Part shown: piece after piece, positions 1-7,388 of the stretch | Position numbering within the stretch: the first letter of the stretch is position 1 | How the letters are laid out: each line of letters starts with the position of its first letter | Source of the DNA: Firmicutes bacterium UBA995 | GTDB lineage: Bacteria; Bacillota; Sulfobacillia; UBA995 | DNA length: 15,219 nt | Reading direction: 5' to 3' | NCBI GenBank assembly: GCA_002291985.1 | Contig: DBBB01000026.1 | Location: 1 to 15,219, forward strand | Notes under the pieces: model-generated | What the model was told of the DNA's origin: nothing | The model's database searches: none | What the model saw: the letters and a program-made list of their open reading frames with translations, nothing else | Translations under genes and position numbers: made by a program

Positions 1-153
1 CCCCATGGTAGGCGTGCCCGTCTTGGCCAAATGCCGGGCCGGGCCGTCGCTTCGGACCTGTTGCCCGATCCGGAGCCGCCGCAAGACGGGAATCGTCAGC
101 CATCCCAACACCGCCGCCGCCACGATCGCCGCGAGGATCGGCCATGCCCCCAT
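1..153 (-). CDS. mraY: Phospho-N-acetylmuramoyl-pentapeptide transferase MraY, N-terminal part (gene runs off the left edge)
   Basis: MraY is the integral membrane enzyme that transfers phospho-MurNAc-pentapeptide from UDP to undecaprenyl phosphate, making lipid I. Only the first 51 codons are present. Reading the minus strand from the ATG at 153 gives a hydrophobic first helix (MGAWPILAAIVAAAVLGWL), then IPVLRRLRIGQQVRSDGPARH and, at the edge, the sequence LAKTGTPTMG. The family hallmark is this polar loop with a DGP.xH and GTPTMGG motif, so the call is firm despite the truncation. The start lies 11 bp after the murF stop. No good ribosome binding site sits directly before it; the nearest GGAGG (178-182) is inside the murF end, about 24 bases away, so translation may be coupled to murF. 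No other in-frame start is available in between. Confidence 0.93.
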   Translation of the reverse strand, partial: MGAWPILAAIVAAAVLGWLTIPVLRRLRIGQQVRSDGPARHLAKTGTPTMG

Positions 154-164
154 CTGTGGTGAAG

Positions 165-1607
165 TCAGCTTGGGGAACCTCCTTCCCGGCCGGCCAGGAA
201 GTCGGCAAGCAGCCGCTCCATGCGCATGCCCCGAGACCCCTTGAACAGCACGGTATCGCCGGGGTGCACCATCGCCACGAGTTCGGCCAGCGCCTCCTCG
301 GGCCGGCGGCAGGCCGCCACGGAGCGAAGGCCGGCGGCCCGCGCCCCCCGGGCGACATCGTCCGCCCGATCGCCCAGGGCGATAAGACCCTGCAGGTCGC
401 CGCATGCCGTCCCCACCTGGCGATGGGCCTCTCCGCTTTCGTGCCCCAACTCCAGCATATCGCCGAGCACGGCGATCGCTCTCTCCCCGCCCGCCACCTC
501 CCGCAAGGTCCTCAAGGCCGCCAGCATGGAAACAGGGCTGGCATTATAGGTATCATCGATCACGATCATGCCGGCGACCCGGCGGATGACCAGTCGCATG
601 CCCGTACGGGGAGCGCGCTTGAGACCCCGGGCAATGATCACGGGGGCGATCCCGAACAGCAGGCCGACGGCCGCCGCCGCCAAGGCATTCTCTACCTGAT
701 GCCTGCCGGGCAGGGGCAGATCGATCTCCTGTTCGGCCGGACCGGGGGGCCACGATCCTGTCGGGCGCCCCAGGCCACGAGCCGGCCATCCCTCTTCGTG
801 GACCACGAGCCGCCATCGAGTCCCTTCCCCGGCCCGGCTTTCCACATCGCGGGCGGTAACCATGGCATCGTGCGCGTAGCCGAAACGGATGACCGGACCC
901 GGATGGGCATCGGCCATCTTCCTCGTCCACGCGTTATCGGCATTGACCACCGCCACCCCTTCCGGCGGCAAGGCTGCCGGCAGCTCTCCCTTGGCCCGGG
1001 CGATACGCTCGATGCTGCCCAGCAACTCGAGGTGCGCCTCTCCCACGTTGGTGACCACGCCCACGCACGGCAGGGCAATGGCCGCCAGGGCGGCAATCTG
1101 CCCGAGGCCCCGCATCCCCATCTCCAGCACCGCCACCTCGTGCCGGTCGGTGAGACGGAACAGGGTCAGGGGCACTCCGATCTCGGTGTTGAGGTTCCCC
1201 TCCGTCAACAAGACCCGGTAAGCCTGCTCCAGGACTCCCCCCGTGAGGTCCTTCACCGCCGTCTTGCCGACCGACCCGGTTATGCCGACCACGGGCAAAT
1301 GAAACCGCCGGCGATGGTGGGCGGCCAACATCCCCATGGCCGCCACGGGGTCGGCCACCTGGACCAGCGCCAGGTCCTCGGGCGTCCCCTCGGCGCGGCC
1401 GACCAGGGCGGCGGTCGCACCGGCCCTCCCGGCGTCAGACAGGAAGACATGCCCATCATGGCGCCGCCCCACGATCGCCACGAAGAGATCGCCCCGGCTC
1501 ACCTGGCGGCTATCGGTGGTCACGCCGGAAATGGGCGCCATGGGGTCGCCGGCCAACAGGCGACCCCCGGTGATGGCCGCAACTTCCCCCGCCCGGTACA
1601 GTGTCAC
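165..1607 (-). CDS. murF: UDP-N-acetylmuramoyl-tripeptide--D-alanyl-D-alanine ligase MurF
   Basis: This cytoplasmic ATP-dependent ligase adds D-Ala-D-Ala to UDP-MurNAc-tripeptide, the last soluble step of peptidoglycan precursor synthesis. The 480-residue product has the three-domain Mur ligase layout. The N-terminal substrate domain has TTDSRQVSRGDLF at about 30-42. The ATPase domain has the P-loop GITGSVGKT at 108-116, EGNLNTEIGVP at 136-146 and the LEMGMRG motif at 161-167. The C-terminal domain has DDTYNASP at 351-358 and GDMLELG at 382-388. A proline- and glycine-rich stretch around 273-293 looks like a lineage-specific loop. Length fits the family. The start is a GTG whose bases overlap the murE stop (GTGA, 4-bp overlap), so translational coupling is likely; a weak GGCGGG lies upstream. 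It sits between murE and mraY as in most dcw clusters. Confidence 0.96.
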   Translation of the reverse strand: MTLYRAGEVAAITGGRLLAGDPMAPISGVTTDSRQVSRGDLFVAIVGRRHDGHVFLSDAGRAGATAALVGRAEGTPEDLALVQVADPVAAMGMLAAHHRRRFHLPVVGITGSVGKTAVKDLTGGVLEQAYRVLLTEGNLNTEIGVPLTLFRLTDRHEVAVLEMGMRGLGQIAALAAIALPCVGVVTNVGEAHLELLGSIERIARAKGELPAALPPEGVAVVNADNAWTRKMADAHPGPVIRFGYAHDAMVTARDVESRAGEGTRWRLVVHEEGWPARGLGRPTGSWPPGPAEQEIDLPLPGRHQVENALAAAAVGLLFGIAPVIIARGLKRAPRTGMRLVIRRVAGMIVIDDTYNASPVSMLAALRTLREVAGGERAIAVLGDMLELGHESGEAHRQVGTACGDLQGLIALGDRADDVARGARAAGLRSVAACRRPEEALAELVAMVHPGDTVLFKGSRGMRMERLLADFLAGREGGSPS

Positions 1608-3112
1608 GGCCTGCCCGCCTCGCGCTCGGCCGTGATGGCTTTCCTGGCCTCTTCGCGGTCGTCCATCGGGAAGCGAGAACCGCCGACTTCCTGGTAGGTT
1701 TCGTGACCCTTCCCGGCGATGACCACCGTATCGCCCGGGTGGGCGATGGCGATCGCCCGGCGAATCGCCAACCTGCGGTCCGGCTCCCCCTCAACGCGAT
1801 CGGTTTCGGCGGGCGCGATCCCCACCAGGATCTCGGCAATGATCGACTGCGGGTCTTCGCCTCGCGGGTTGTCGGAGGTCACCACCACCAGGTCGGCGAG
1901 GTCGGCCGCCACCTGGCCCATGAGGGGACGCTTGCCCCGATCCCGGTCGCCTCCGCACCCGAAAACGAGGATGATCCGGCCCACAGAGAATTCCCTCACG
2001 GTGCGCAGCATGTTCTCCAGGCTATCAGGCGTATGGGCATAGTCTACCAGCACCGTGAAATCCTGCCCCTCGTCCACCGGCTCCAGGCGTCCGGGAACCC
2101 TGACGTTCTTCGCCAGGACCCCGGCCATCTCCCGCGGATGGATGTTCTCGGCCATGCCTCCCGTGATCGCCGCCAGGGCATTGTATACATTGTAGCGGCC
2201 CGGCGCGGCGATTACCAGCGGCAGCGACAGTTCCTCCGGCCGGCCCGGATAGCCGGCCCGCAGTATGAAAGAACTCCCCTCGCGTCCGAGTTCGACCTCT
2301 TCCGCCCGGACCATGGCCGCGCCTTGCAGCCCATAGGTGAAGGCGGGCACTCGCGCCGCGCCGAGGAAGTGAGCGCTGGCCGGGTCGTCGCGGTTCACGA
2401 CGGCCGTCTTCGGCCCCGGCTTGTCCCGTCTCCCCAGGTGCTCGGAGAACAGCTTGAGTTTAGCATCCCGGTAAGCTTCCATGCTCCCGTGGAAATCCAG
2501 GTGATCCCATCCCAGATTGGTGAAGATGGCGGTGTCGAACTCGCAACCCACCACCCGGGAGAGGGCAAGGGCATGAGATGATACTTCCATGACCACCGCC
2601 CGATCTCCCGCCGCGACCATCCGGGCCAGCAAACCCTGGAGGTCGGGGGACTCGGGGGTCGTGCGCTCGATCGGTTCCGGGCGGCCTCCCACGACCGTCT
2701 CTACCGTGCCTATCAGCCCACACCTGATCCCGGCCGACTCGAAGATGGCCCGCAGAAGGAAAGTGGTGGTGGTCTTCCCCTTGGTGCCGGTGACGCCGAT
2801 CACCCGCAGTCTCCGGGCAGGCCACTCGAACAGGTTGGCCGCCGCCACGCCCATGACCTCACGCGTCCCGTGCACTCGTACCGTCGGCACGGGAAACTCC
2901 CCGGCCCGTCGCTCCACGAGGAGCGCGGCAGCGCCCCGGTCAAGAGCCTGCTCACAATGCAGGTGGCCGTCGGTCCTGCCGCCGGCGATGGCGCAGAACA
3001 GATCCCCCGCCTCAACCCGGCGGGAGTCATAGGCCACCCCGGCGATCTCGACATCACGGTGGTTGCAGACTTCCAGGATGGTCAATCCTTCCAGTACCCG
3101 GCCCAGGCGCAC
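1604..3112 (-). CDS. murE: UDP-N-acetylmuramoyl-L-alanyl-D-glutamate--2,6-diaminopimelate ligase MurE
   Basis: MurE is the ATP-dependent cytoplasmic ligase that adds the third amino acid to UDP-MurNAc-L-Ala-D-Glu. Counting from the upstream ATG at 3136, visible motifs are YDSRRVEAGDLF at 36-47, the P-loop GVTGTKGKTT at 114-123, TTPESPD at 159-165, EVSSHAL at 184-190, NLGWDHLDFHG at 207-217, DYAHTPDSLENML at 365-377, SDNPRGEDP at 421-429 and a late GKGHE. DNPR is the known signature for meso-diaminopimelate, not lysine, so an A1-gamma-type peptide is inferred. I chose the GTG at 3112 as the start because GAGGAGG (3121-3127) lies 8 bases upstream and the protein then begins RLGRVLEGL, like other MurE proteins. 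The ATG at 3136 would add eight residues and has its GGAGG 16 bases away. It overlaps murF by 4 bp. Confidence 0.96.
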   Translation of the reverse strand: MRLGRVLEGLTILEVCNHRDVEIAGVAYDSRRVEAGDLFCAIAGGRTDGHLHCEQALDRGAAALLVERRAGEFPVPTVRVHGTREVMGVAAANLFEWPARRLRVIGVTGTKGKTTTTFLLRAIFESAGIRCGLIGTVETVVGGRPEPIERTTPESPDLQGLLARMVAAGDRAVVMEVSSHALALSRVVGCEFDTAIFTNLGWDHLDFHGSMEAYRDAKLKLFSEHLGRRDKPGPKTAVVNRDDPASAHFLGAARVPAFTYGLQGAAMVRAEEVELGREGSSFILRAGYPGRPEELSLPLVIAAPGRYNVYNALAAITGGMAENIHPREMAGVLAKNVRVPGRLEPVDEGQDFTVLVDYAHTPDSLENMLRTVREFSVGRIILVFGCGGDRDRGKRPLMGQVAADLADLVVVTSDNPRGEDPQSIIAEILVGIAPAETDRVEGEPDRRLAIRRAIAIAHPGDTVVIAGKGHETYQEVGGSRFPMDDREEARKAITAEREAGRP

Positions 3113-3120
3113 CTGATTGA

Positions 3121-3127
3121 CCTCCTC
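3121..3127 (-). promoter_or_regulatory. Ribosome binding site that decides the murE start
   Basis: The minus strand reads GAGGAGG here, followed by 8 bases and then GTG at 3112-3110. This is a near-perfect anti-16S match at good spacing and favours the GTG over the upstream in-frame ATG at 3136, inside whose reading frame it lies. Confidence 0.7.
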
Positions 3128-3174
3128 TGAAGCCATCCCCGGCTCATGTTAACCTCCGGGCCGCCGGCTATCCT

Positions 3175-5265
3175 CTAGCGACCACGAGGGCGAAATTCCA
3201 CTCTTATCGGCGTGTTCAGGGGAATGCTCACCCCGGGCTCCGGGTCTTGGCCCACGGCAATGCCCGTCCCTTCCGCCTGCAGGCGAAGCCCTGCCTGGTT
3301 CAGGAGCAGTCCGGCTTCGCGTATGGTCCGCCCACGGACGTCGGGGACGGTAACCGGGTCGAGGGCCGCAACCTGACCCCGGTGCAGGACCACCTCGTTG
3401 CCAGGTAGGCTCCGCGTCCCCGGAGGGGGCAGCTGGTCGACCACCACCGGACCGTCGCCCCGCCATGCGGGTACCAGCCCCAGCATCTCGAGCGCCCTCG
3501 CCGCTTGTTCGGCCCCGAGGCCGATCATCCCGGGTATGGTGACAAGAGGGGGGCGGTCAGATGCCGGTTCCGGCGTGATGCCGAGGTAACGGAACACATC
3601 CTCCATCACCGCCCCGAAGATGGGCGCGGCCACCTGGCTGCCCCACACCGACCCCACCGGTTCGTCCACCACCACCACTGCGGCAACTTGCGGGCGGGAG
3701 GCCGGACCGAAACCCACGAAGGCCGCGATGTGATGGTCCTCGGAGACCCGGCCATCGACCACTTTCTGGGCCGTTCCCGTCTTGCCTGCCAGGGCGTACC
3801 CTTCCCGATAGGCAGGTCGGCCTGTCCCCCGGGCCACGGTGGCCTCCATGGCCTGAACTAGCTCCCGCGCCGTATCGGCTGATAGCACCTGCCGTCCTCT
3901 CTCCGGCCCCATCCGTGTCGAAATCGCTTCGGCCGACCCCGGATTCGCCAGTTCCCGGGCAATGTGCGGCCGGGGCAGGCGGCCGCCGTTGGCAATGGCG
4001 GATATTGCCGTCAGGAGCTGAAGAGGAGTGACGGTGAGGCTCTGGCCGAACGACATCACCGCCAGGTCCATGGGCCGTAGATCCGCCTGGCGAACGGCGA
4101 GACCCCGCGCTTCCCCCGGCAAGTCAACCCCGGTGGGCGCGCCGAACCCCAGCGCCCGATAGAACTCGAAGAAGCGCTGGGCACCCAACCTCTGGCCAAT
4201 CTGCACGAACGCCACGTTGCATGATCTCTGGAGCGCCTCTGACAGGTCGATGCTGCCATGACCTTCGCTCCGCCAGCACTTGATCCTCCCCCCGGGAACG
4301 GCAATCCAGCCGGGGCAATAGAAGCGGTCGTCCCAGCTTACCACCCCGCTCTCGAGGGCTGCGGCCAGCGTGATCGGCTTGAAAGTCGAACCGGGTGGCT
4401 GAGCGAATTCCACCCCGGGATTGCGATATGCCGTCTCGGGATAGTCGCGGAAGCGGTTCGGATCGTAACCCGGGCTGCCGGCCATCGCCAGTATGGCGCC
4501 CGTTCTCGGGTCCATCACGATGATCGTCACCCGCAGCGCTTGCCACTGCACAAGAGCCCGTTCCGCTTCACGCTCGGCTATATGCTGCACGTACTCATCG
4601 ATCGTCAAAACCAGGTTGTAGCCAGGGGTCGACGGATGATAGCGTTGCTCGGTCTGGGGGAGTGCGCGCCCGCGACCGTCATGCTGGATGACGATCTTGC
4701 CGGGCTGGCCGCGAAGGTGCCGGTCATAGTAGTGCTCGACTCCCGCAAGTCCCTGTCCGTCAATTCCCGCGAAGCCCAGGAGTTGCGCCGCCAGGGTACC
4801 CTTGGGGTAAAAACGCTGTGACTCCTGGGTGAAAGCGATGCCCGGCAAGTCGAGTTCTCGCAACCGGGCGGCTTCGTCTCTGCTTACTTTCCGCTCGATC
4901 CACACGAAAGCCTGCCGGCGCTGGAGTCGGCCGAGGATCTCCCCGTAATCGAGGGCTAGGACTTCGGCCAAGGTCCGGGCGACCTCGGGGGCGCGCTCGG
5001 GGGAGATCTCCAGGGGTACGGCATAAACCGAGTCCACGTCGACGTTAAAGGCCAACTCGCGGCCCATGCGATCGAGGATGGCGCCCCGTCTTGGTTCAAG
5101 GGGGACCTCTCTGGTCCGCACCACAAAAGAGCGTTCGGCCAGCTCCGCACCCCGGACAACCTGCAGCCACGCCAGGCGACCCATGAGCACCGCCTGGCAA
5201 ACGGCTATCACGACGAAGACCTGAAAGATCCTTCGTCCAACCTTCTGCCGGACGCTCATGACCAC
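3175..5265 (-). CDS. spoVD: Class B penicillin-binding protein, SpoVD/FtsI-type transpeptidase with two PASTA domains
   Basis: This membrane-anchored D,D-transpeptidase cross-links peptidoglycan at the septum (FtsI/PBP2b role) or in the spore cortex (SpoVD role). The 696-residue product has one N-terminal transmembrane helix (about 13-37), a dimerisation domain with the RGAILDRMGRELA motif near 60-72, and a transpeptidase domain. Catalytic motifs are STFK at 293-296 (nucleophile S293), SCN at 348-350 and KTGTA at 495-499. Two PASTA domains follow, at about 573-628 and 638-693. Cysteines 330 and 349 are spaced as the redox pair of B. subtilis SpoVD, which favours SpoVD over PBP2b. It is the only class B PBP between ftsL and murE here, so it might serve division as well. 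A GTG start at 5265 is 6 bases from GGAGG (5272-5276); the ATG at 5259 is an alternative. It ends in TAG 62 bp before the murE GTG. Confidence 0.93.
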   Translation of the reverse strand: MVMSVRQKVGRRIFQVFVVIAVCQAVLMGRLAWLQVVRGAELAERSFVVRTREVPLEPRRGAILDRMGRELAFNVDVDSVYAVPLEISPERAPEVARTLAEVLALDYGEILGRLQRRQAFVWIERKVSRDEAARLRELDLPGIAFTQESQRFYPKGTLAAQLLGFAGIDGQGLAGVEHYYDRHLRGQPGKIVIQHDGRGRALPQTEQRYHPSTPGYNLVLTIDEYVQHIAEREAERALVQWQALRVTIIVMDPRTGAILAMAGSPGYDPNRFRDYPETAYRNPGVEFAQPPGSTFKPITLAAALESGVVSWDDRFYCPGWIAVPGGRIKCWRSEGHGSIDLSEALQRSCNVAFVQIGQRLGAQRFFEFYRALGFGAPTGVDLPGEARGLAVRQADLRPMDLAVMSFGQSLTVTPLQLLTAISAIANGGRLPRPHIARELANPGSAEAISTRMGPERGRQVLSADTARELVQAMEATVARGTGRPAYREGYALAGKTGTAQKVVDGRVSEDHHIAAFVGFGPASRPQVAAVVVVDEPVGSVWGSQVAAPIFGAVMEDVFRYLGITPEPASDRPPLVTIPGMIGLGAEQAARALEMLGLVPAWRGDGPVVVDQLPPPGTRSLPGNEVVLHRGQVAALDPVTVPDVRGRTIREAGLLLNQAGLRLQAEGTGIAVGQDPEPGVSIPLNTPIRVEFRPRGR

Positions 5266-5293
5266 CAGCCACCTCCCGCCGACTCGCCTCGCT

Positions 5294-5833
5294 TCAATCG
5301 CGGGTCACGGCCTCGGCAGGCCGCCCGGTCAACCAGTTCAGAAAGGCATCCCATGCGCCCATCGGCGGCCGGGGACGGGTACCCGTCCCGGCGCCGGCGT
5401 CCTCCTCGCTACCGGTAAGGGCAAGAGTGACGCTACGTCCCTCCCAGACCACCTCTCGTGAGGTGGCGTCGGCCGTCGCAGCGGCGCGATTGACGGGCGG
5501 GCGGACGAACCCCAGCCGCTGGGCGGCCAGCGCCTCGATCCGGGCTACCGAGCGCAGGGACGCCAACTCTAGCCTCAGTTCGTCTCCCGCTCGCACCGTC
5601 CCCGCCAGTTCACCCCTTGCTTGCACCAGTTCCGTGCCGGTAACGATTATGGCAGCCTGCAAAGCCATCCAGCCGGCTGCCAGCAAGAAGGCTACAACCC
5701 AGAACCGCACCCAGGTCACTGCTCGCTCCCGGGCGCAGGGTCGCGGGCGCGGCCGGTTGCAGCCGGCGAACCGGTCGGGCGCGGGCGAGACCGGCGCCGC
5801 CGGTCGCACCGGTTGTCGCTGGGGCATGCCCAT
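5294..5833 (-). CDS. ftsL: FtsL-like septum formation protein
   Basis: FtsL is a small bitopic division protein that pairs with DivIC/FtsB and activates the septal synthase FtsW-FtsI. The 179-residue product has a proline- and arginine-rich cytoplasmic tail (1-40), one transmembrane helix at about 41-65 (beginning WVRFWVVAFLLAAGW) and a heptad-like segment at 68-100. It then has RIEALAAQRLGFVRPP at 98-113, matching the usual FtsL/DivIC ending in which a short helix leads to a G-F/M-x-x-P motif. Sequence identity in this family is low, so the name rests on topology and on its place between rsmH and the transpeptidase gene. A tail of about 65 residues beyond that motif is longer than usual. The ATG at 5833 follows AAGGAGGAGG with 7-base spacing; the site is made from the last codons of rsmH, whose stop is 2 bp upstream. 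Confidence 0.83.
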   Translation of the reverse strand: MGMPQRQPVRPAAPVSPAPDRFAGCNRPRPRPCARERAVTWVRFWVVAFLLAAGWMALQAAIIVTGTELVQARGELAGTVRAGDELRLELASLRSVARIEALAAQRLGFVRPPVNRAAATADATSREVVWEGRSVTLALTGSEEDAGAGTGTRPRPPMGAWDAFLNWLTGRPAEAVTRD

Positions 5834-5835
5834 GG

Positions 5836-6777
5836 CTATTCCTCCTCCTTTGAGCCGGGAACCAGTCGCTCCGCCACCCGCAGGGTGGCCGACCGCGAAC
5901 GGGGATTGGCTTCCCGCTCCGCCGGTGACGGGGTGAGACGGGCGATGGGCCGCAGTTTGGCCTTACCTCCCCCGCACATGCAGGCGGGTACTTCCCGCGG
6001 ACAATCGCAGTCCCGGGCAAGGTCCCGGATGGTCGTTTTCACGATGCGGTCTTCGAGGGAATGGAAAGATATCACTCCCATCCGCCCCCCGGGCAAGGTA
6101 GCCTCCACCGCCGCCCGCAGGGCCGGCCGGATCGACTCGAGTTCCCCGTTGACCGCGATACGCAAGGCCTGGAAGGTCCGCTGCGCCGGGTGTCCGGGAT
6201 GGCGCCTCGCGGCCGGCGGCAGCGCTTCCCGGATGACTTCCGCCAGCTCGACCGTGCGGGCCAGCGGTCGGACAGCGGCGATGGCCCTCGCAATGCGTTT
6301 GGCCCAGCGCTCCTCGCCGTAGTCCCTGACTATGCGGGTCAGTTCCTCGACCGAGGAGTAATTGACGAGGTCGGCAGCGGTGGTAGGCCGGGCGGGGTCC
6401 ATTCGCATGTCCAACGGCCCGTCTTCCCGGTAGCTGAAACCCCTGGCCGGCGTATCCAGTTGGTGGGATGACGCGCCCAGGTCGAAAAGCACTCCGTCAA
6501 CCCGATCGATGCCCGCTTGGTCGAGTACCTCGCGCAGCCGGGTGAAATCGGCATGGAATACCCGGGCTCCCAGGGGCGCCAGGCGGATCGCCGCCGCTCC
6601 CACGGCATCAGGGTCGCGATCGATGCCGACCGTCCTCCCCCCCGGATGCGCCAGCTGGGCGATGGCTTCCAGGTGCCCCCCTCCCCCGACAGTGCAGTCA
6701 AGGTAACTCCCACCCGGCCTGACCCGCAAGCCGGCAAGCACTTCCTCGATCATTACCGGTCTGTGCTGATAGCCCAC
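5836..6777 (-). CDS. rsmH: 16S rRNA (cytosine(1402)-N(4))-methyltransferase RsmH (MraW)
   Basis: RsmH uses S-adenosylmethionine to methylate N4 of C1402 in the decoding centre of 16S rRNA. From the GTG at 6777 the product has 313 residues, the family's normal length, and starts VGYQHRPVMIEEVL like its relatives. SAM-binding motifs are DCTVGGGGH at 27-35, GIDRDPDA at 51-58 and FDLGASSHQLD at 98-108. Family blocks RGFSYREDGPLDMRMD (112-127) and ISFHSLEDRIVK (236-247) are present. A CDC...CMC group (257-268) near the C terminus resembles the cysteine patch common in this family. The reading frame stays open upstream to 7014, but only the GTG at 6777 has a suitable site: GAGGAGG at about 6786-6792, 8-9 bases away. 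The gene follows mraZ after 106 bp. Confidence 0.96.
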   Translation of the reverse strand: MGYQHRPVMIEEVLAGLRVRPGGSYLDCTVGGGGHLEAIAQLAHPGGRTVGIDRDPDAVGAAAIRLAPLGARVFHADFTRLREVLDQAGIDRVDGVLFDLGASSHQLDTPARGFSYREDGPLDMRMDPARPTTAADLVNYSSVEELTRIVRDYGEERWAKRIARAIAAVRPLARTVELAEVIREALPPAARRHPGHPAQRTFQALRIAVNGELESIRPALRAAVEATLPGGRMGVISFHSLEDRIVKTTIRDLARDCDCPREVPACMCGGGKAKLRPIARLTPSPAEREANPRSRSATLRVAERLVPGSKEEE

Positions 6778-6883
6778 GGCCCCCGCCTCCTCGGGCCGAC
6801 TATCGGTGAAAAGAGCGCGGTCGAAGCCCGGGTTACCTCCTGGTTCGGACGAGGGCGACGACCGCGCATCGGGGAGCCATGTC

Positions 6884-7309
6884 CTAAACCACGCCCAGTT
6901 TCTCGGCCAGTCTCTCGAAGTTCCCGGAACGCTCCTGCGTGCGCTTCTCCCACTGGGTTTCGGGCCAGACCTCGACCCGCTCGGACACCCCGATGATGAC
7001 CACCTCGCGCTCAATCCGGCTAATCTGACGGAGTTCGGGGGGGATCAGCACTCGGCCCTGGCGGTCTATCTCGGCGTCCGAGGCATTGCGAAAGAACTCC
7101 CGCTTGAAATCGCGGGCGTCGGCACTCCCCAGGAGTAGACCGGCCAGCTTACTCTCGAGCGCCTGCCAGGCAGCGAGGGGATACAAGAAGATGCAGCCAT
7201 CGAGGCCGCGAGTGAGGATGAAGTCATCTCCCAGGGCGTCACGAAACCGGGCAGGCACGGTGACGCGGCCCTTGTCGTCCACGCTGTGGCGGTACGTGCC
7301 CTTGAACAC
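6884..7309 (-). CDS. mraZ: Transcriptional regulator MraZ
   Basis: MraZ is a DNA-binding protein of the AbrB/MazE swapped-hairpin class that forms rings and regulates the dcw operon, usually repressing its own promoter. The two family repeats are visible, each with its D-x-x-G-R core: DDKGRVTVPARFRDAL (about 11-26) and DRQGRVLIPPELRQI (about 82-96). From GTG 7309 the product has 141 residues, close to the usual 140-150. I prefer this start because MraZ proteins begin M-F/L-x-G-x-Y and this one reads VFKGTYRH; a GTG at 7327 would add six residues but lies inside the third MraZ box. The ribosome binding site is weak for either start. It is the first gene of the operon, directly downstream of its promoter and operator. 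Confidence 0.95.
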   Translation of the reverse strand: MFKGTYRHSVDDKGRVTVPARFRDALGDDFILTRGLDGCIFLYPLAAWQALESKLAGLLLGSADARDFKREFFRNASDAEIDRQGRVLIPPELRQISRIEREVVIIGVSERVEVWPETQWEKRTQERSGNFERLAEKLGVV

Positions 7310-7321
7310 CCGGTCGCCTAC

Positions 7322-7346
7322 CCCCACTTTGCCCCACTTCTGCCCA
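7322..7346 (-). promoter_or_regulatory. MraZ operator: three TGGGN boxes at 10-bp spacing
   Basis: On the minus strand TGGGC (7346-7342), TGGGG (7336-7332) and TGGGG (7326-7322) follow each other with exactly five bases between boxes. This is the known MraZ-box architecture (TGGGN-N5 direct repeats); the last two boxes also carry the AAGTGG context reported for Mollicutes MraZ. They lie between the promoter and the preferred mraZ start, within the predicted 5' leader. Autoregulation is inferred from the family. Confidence 0.85.
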
Positions 7347-7359
7347 TAAGGGTAATCAC

Positions 7360-7388
7360 ATTCTAACCGGGGTCGTGAGGGAAAGCAA
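7360..7388 (-). promoter_or_regulatory. Sigma-A-type promoter of the mraZ-led dcw operon
   Basis: The minus strand has a -35 TTGCTT (7388-7383), 17 bases, and a -10 TAGAAT (7365-7360). Five of six -10 bases and four of six -35 bases match consensus, with ideal spacing. Transcription should start near 7353, giving a leader of about 44 nt to the mraZ GTG at 7309 and placing the MraZ boxes just inside the transcript. Confidence 0.8.

Noticed and set aside
144..2581. Long plus-strand open frames (517 and 326 codons) opposite murF and murE.
   Set aside because: They lie entirely antisense to well-conserved Mur ligases; their products are histidine-, glycine- and proline-rich without family motifs, as expected from the complementary strand of high-GC coding DNA.
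5836..7014. Longer RsmH frame starting at 7014 inside mraZ.
   Set aside because: The N-terminal 79 codons have no resemblance to RsmH and overlap mraZ; the GTG at 6777 gives the normal length and has a proper ribosome binding site.
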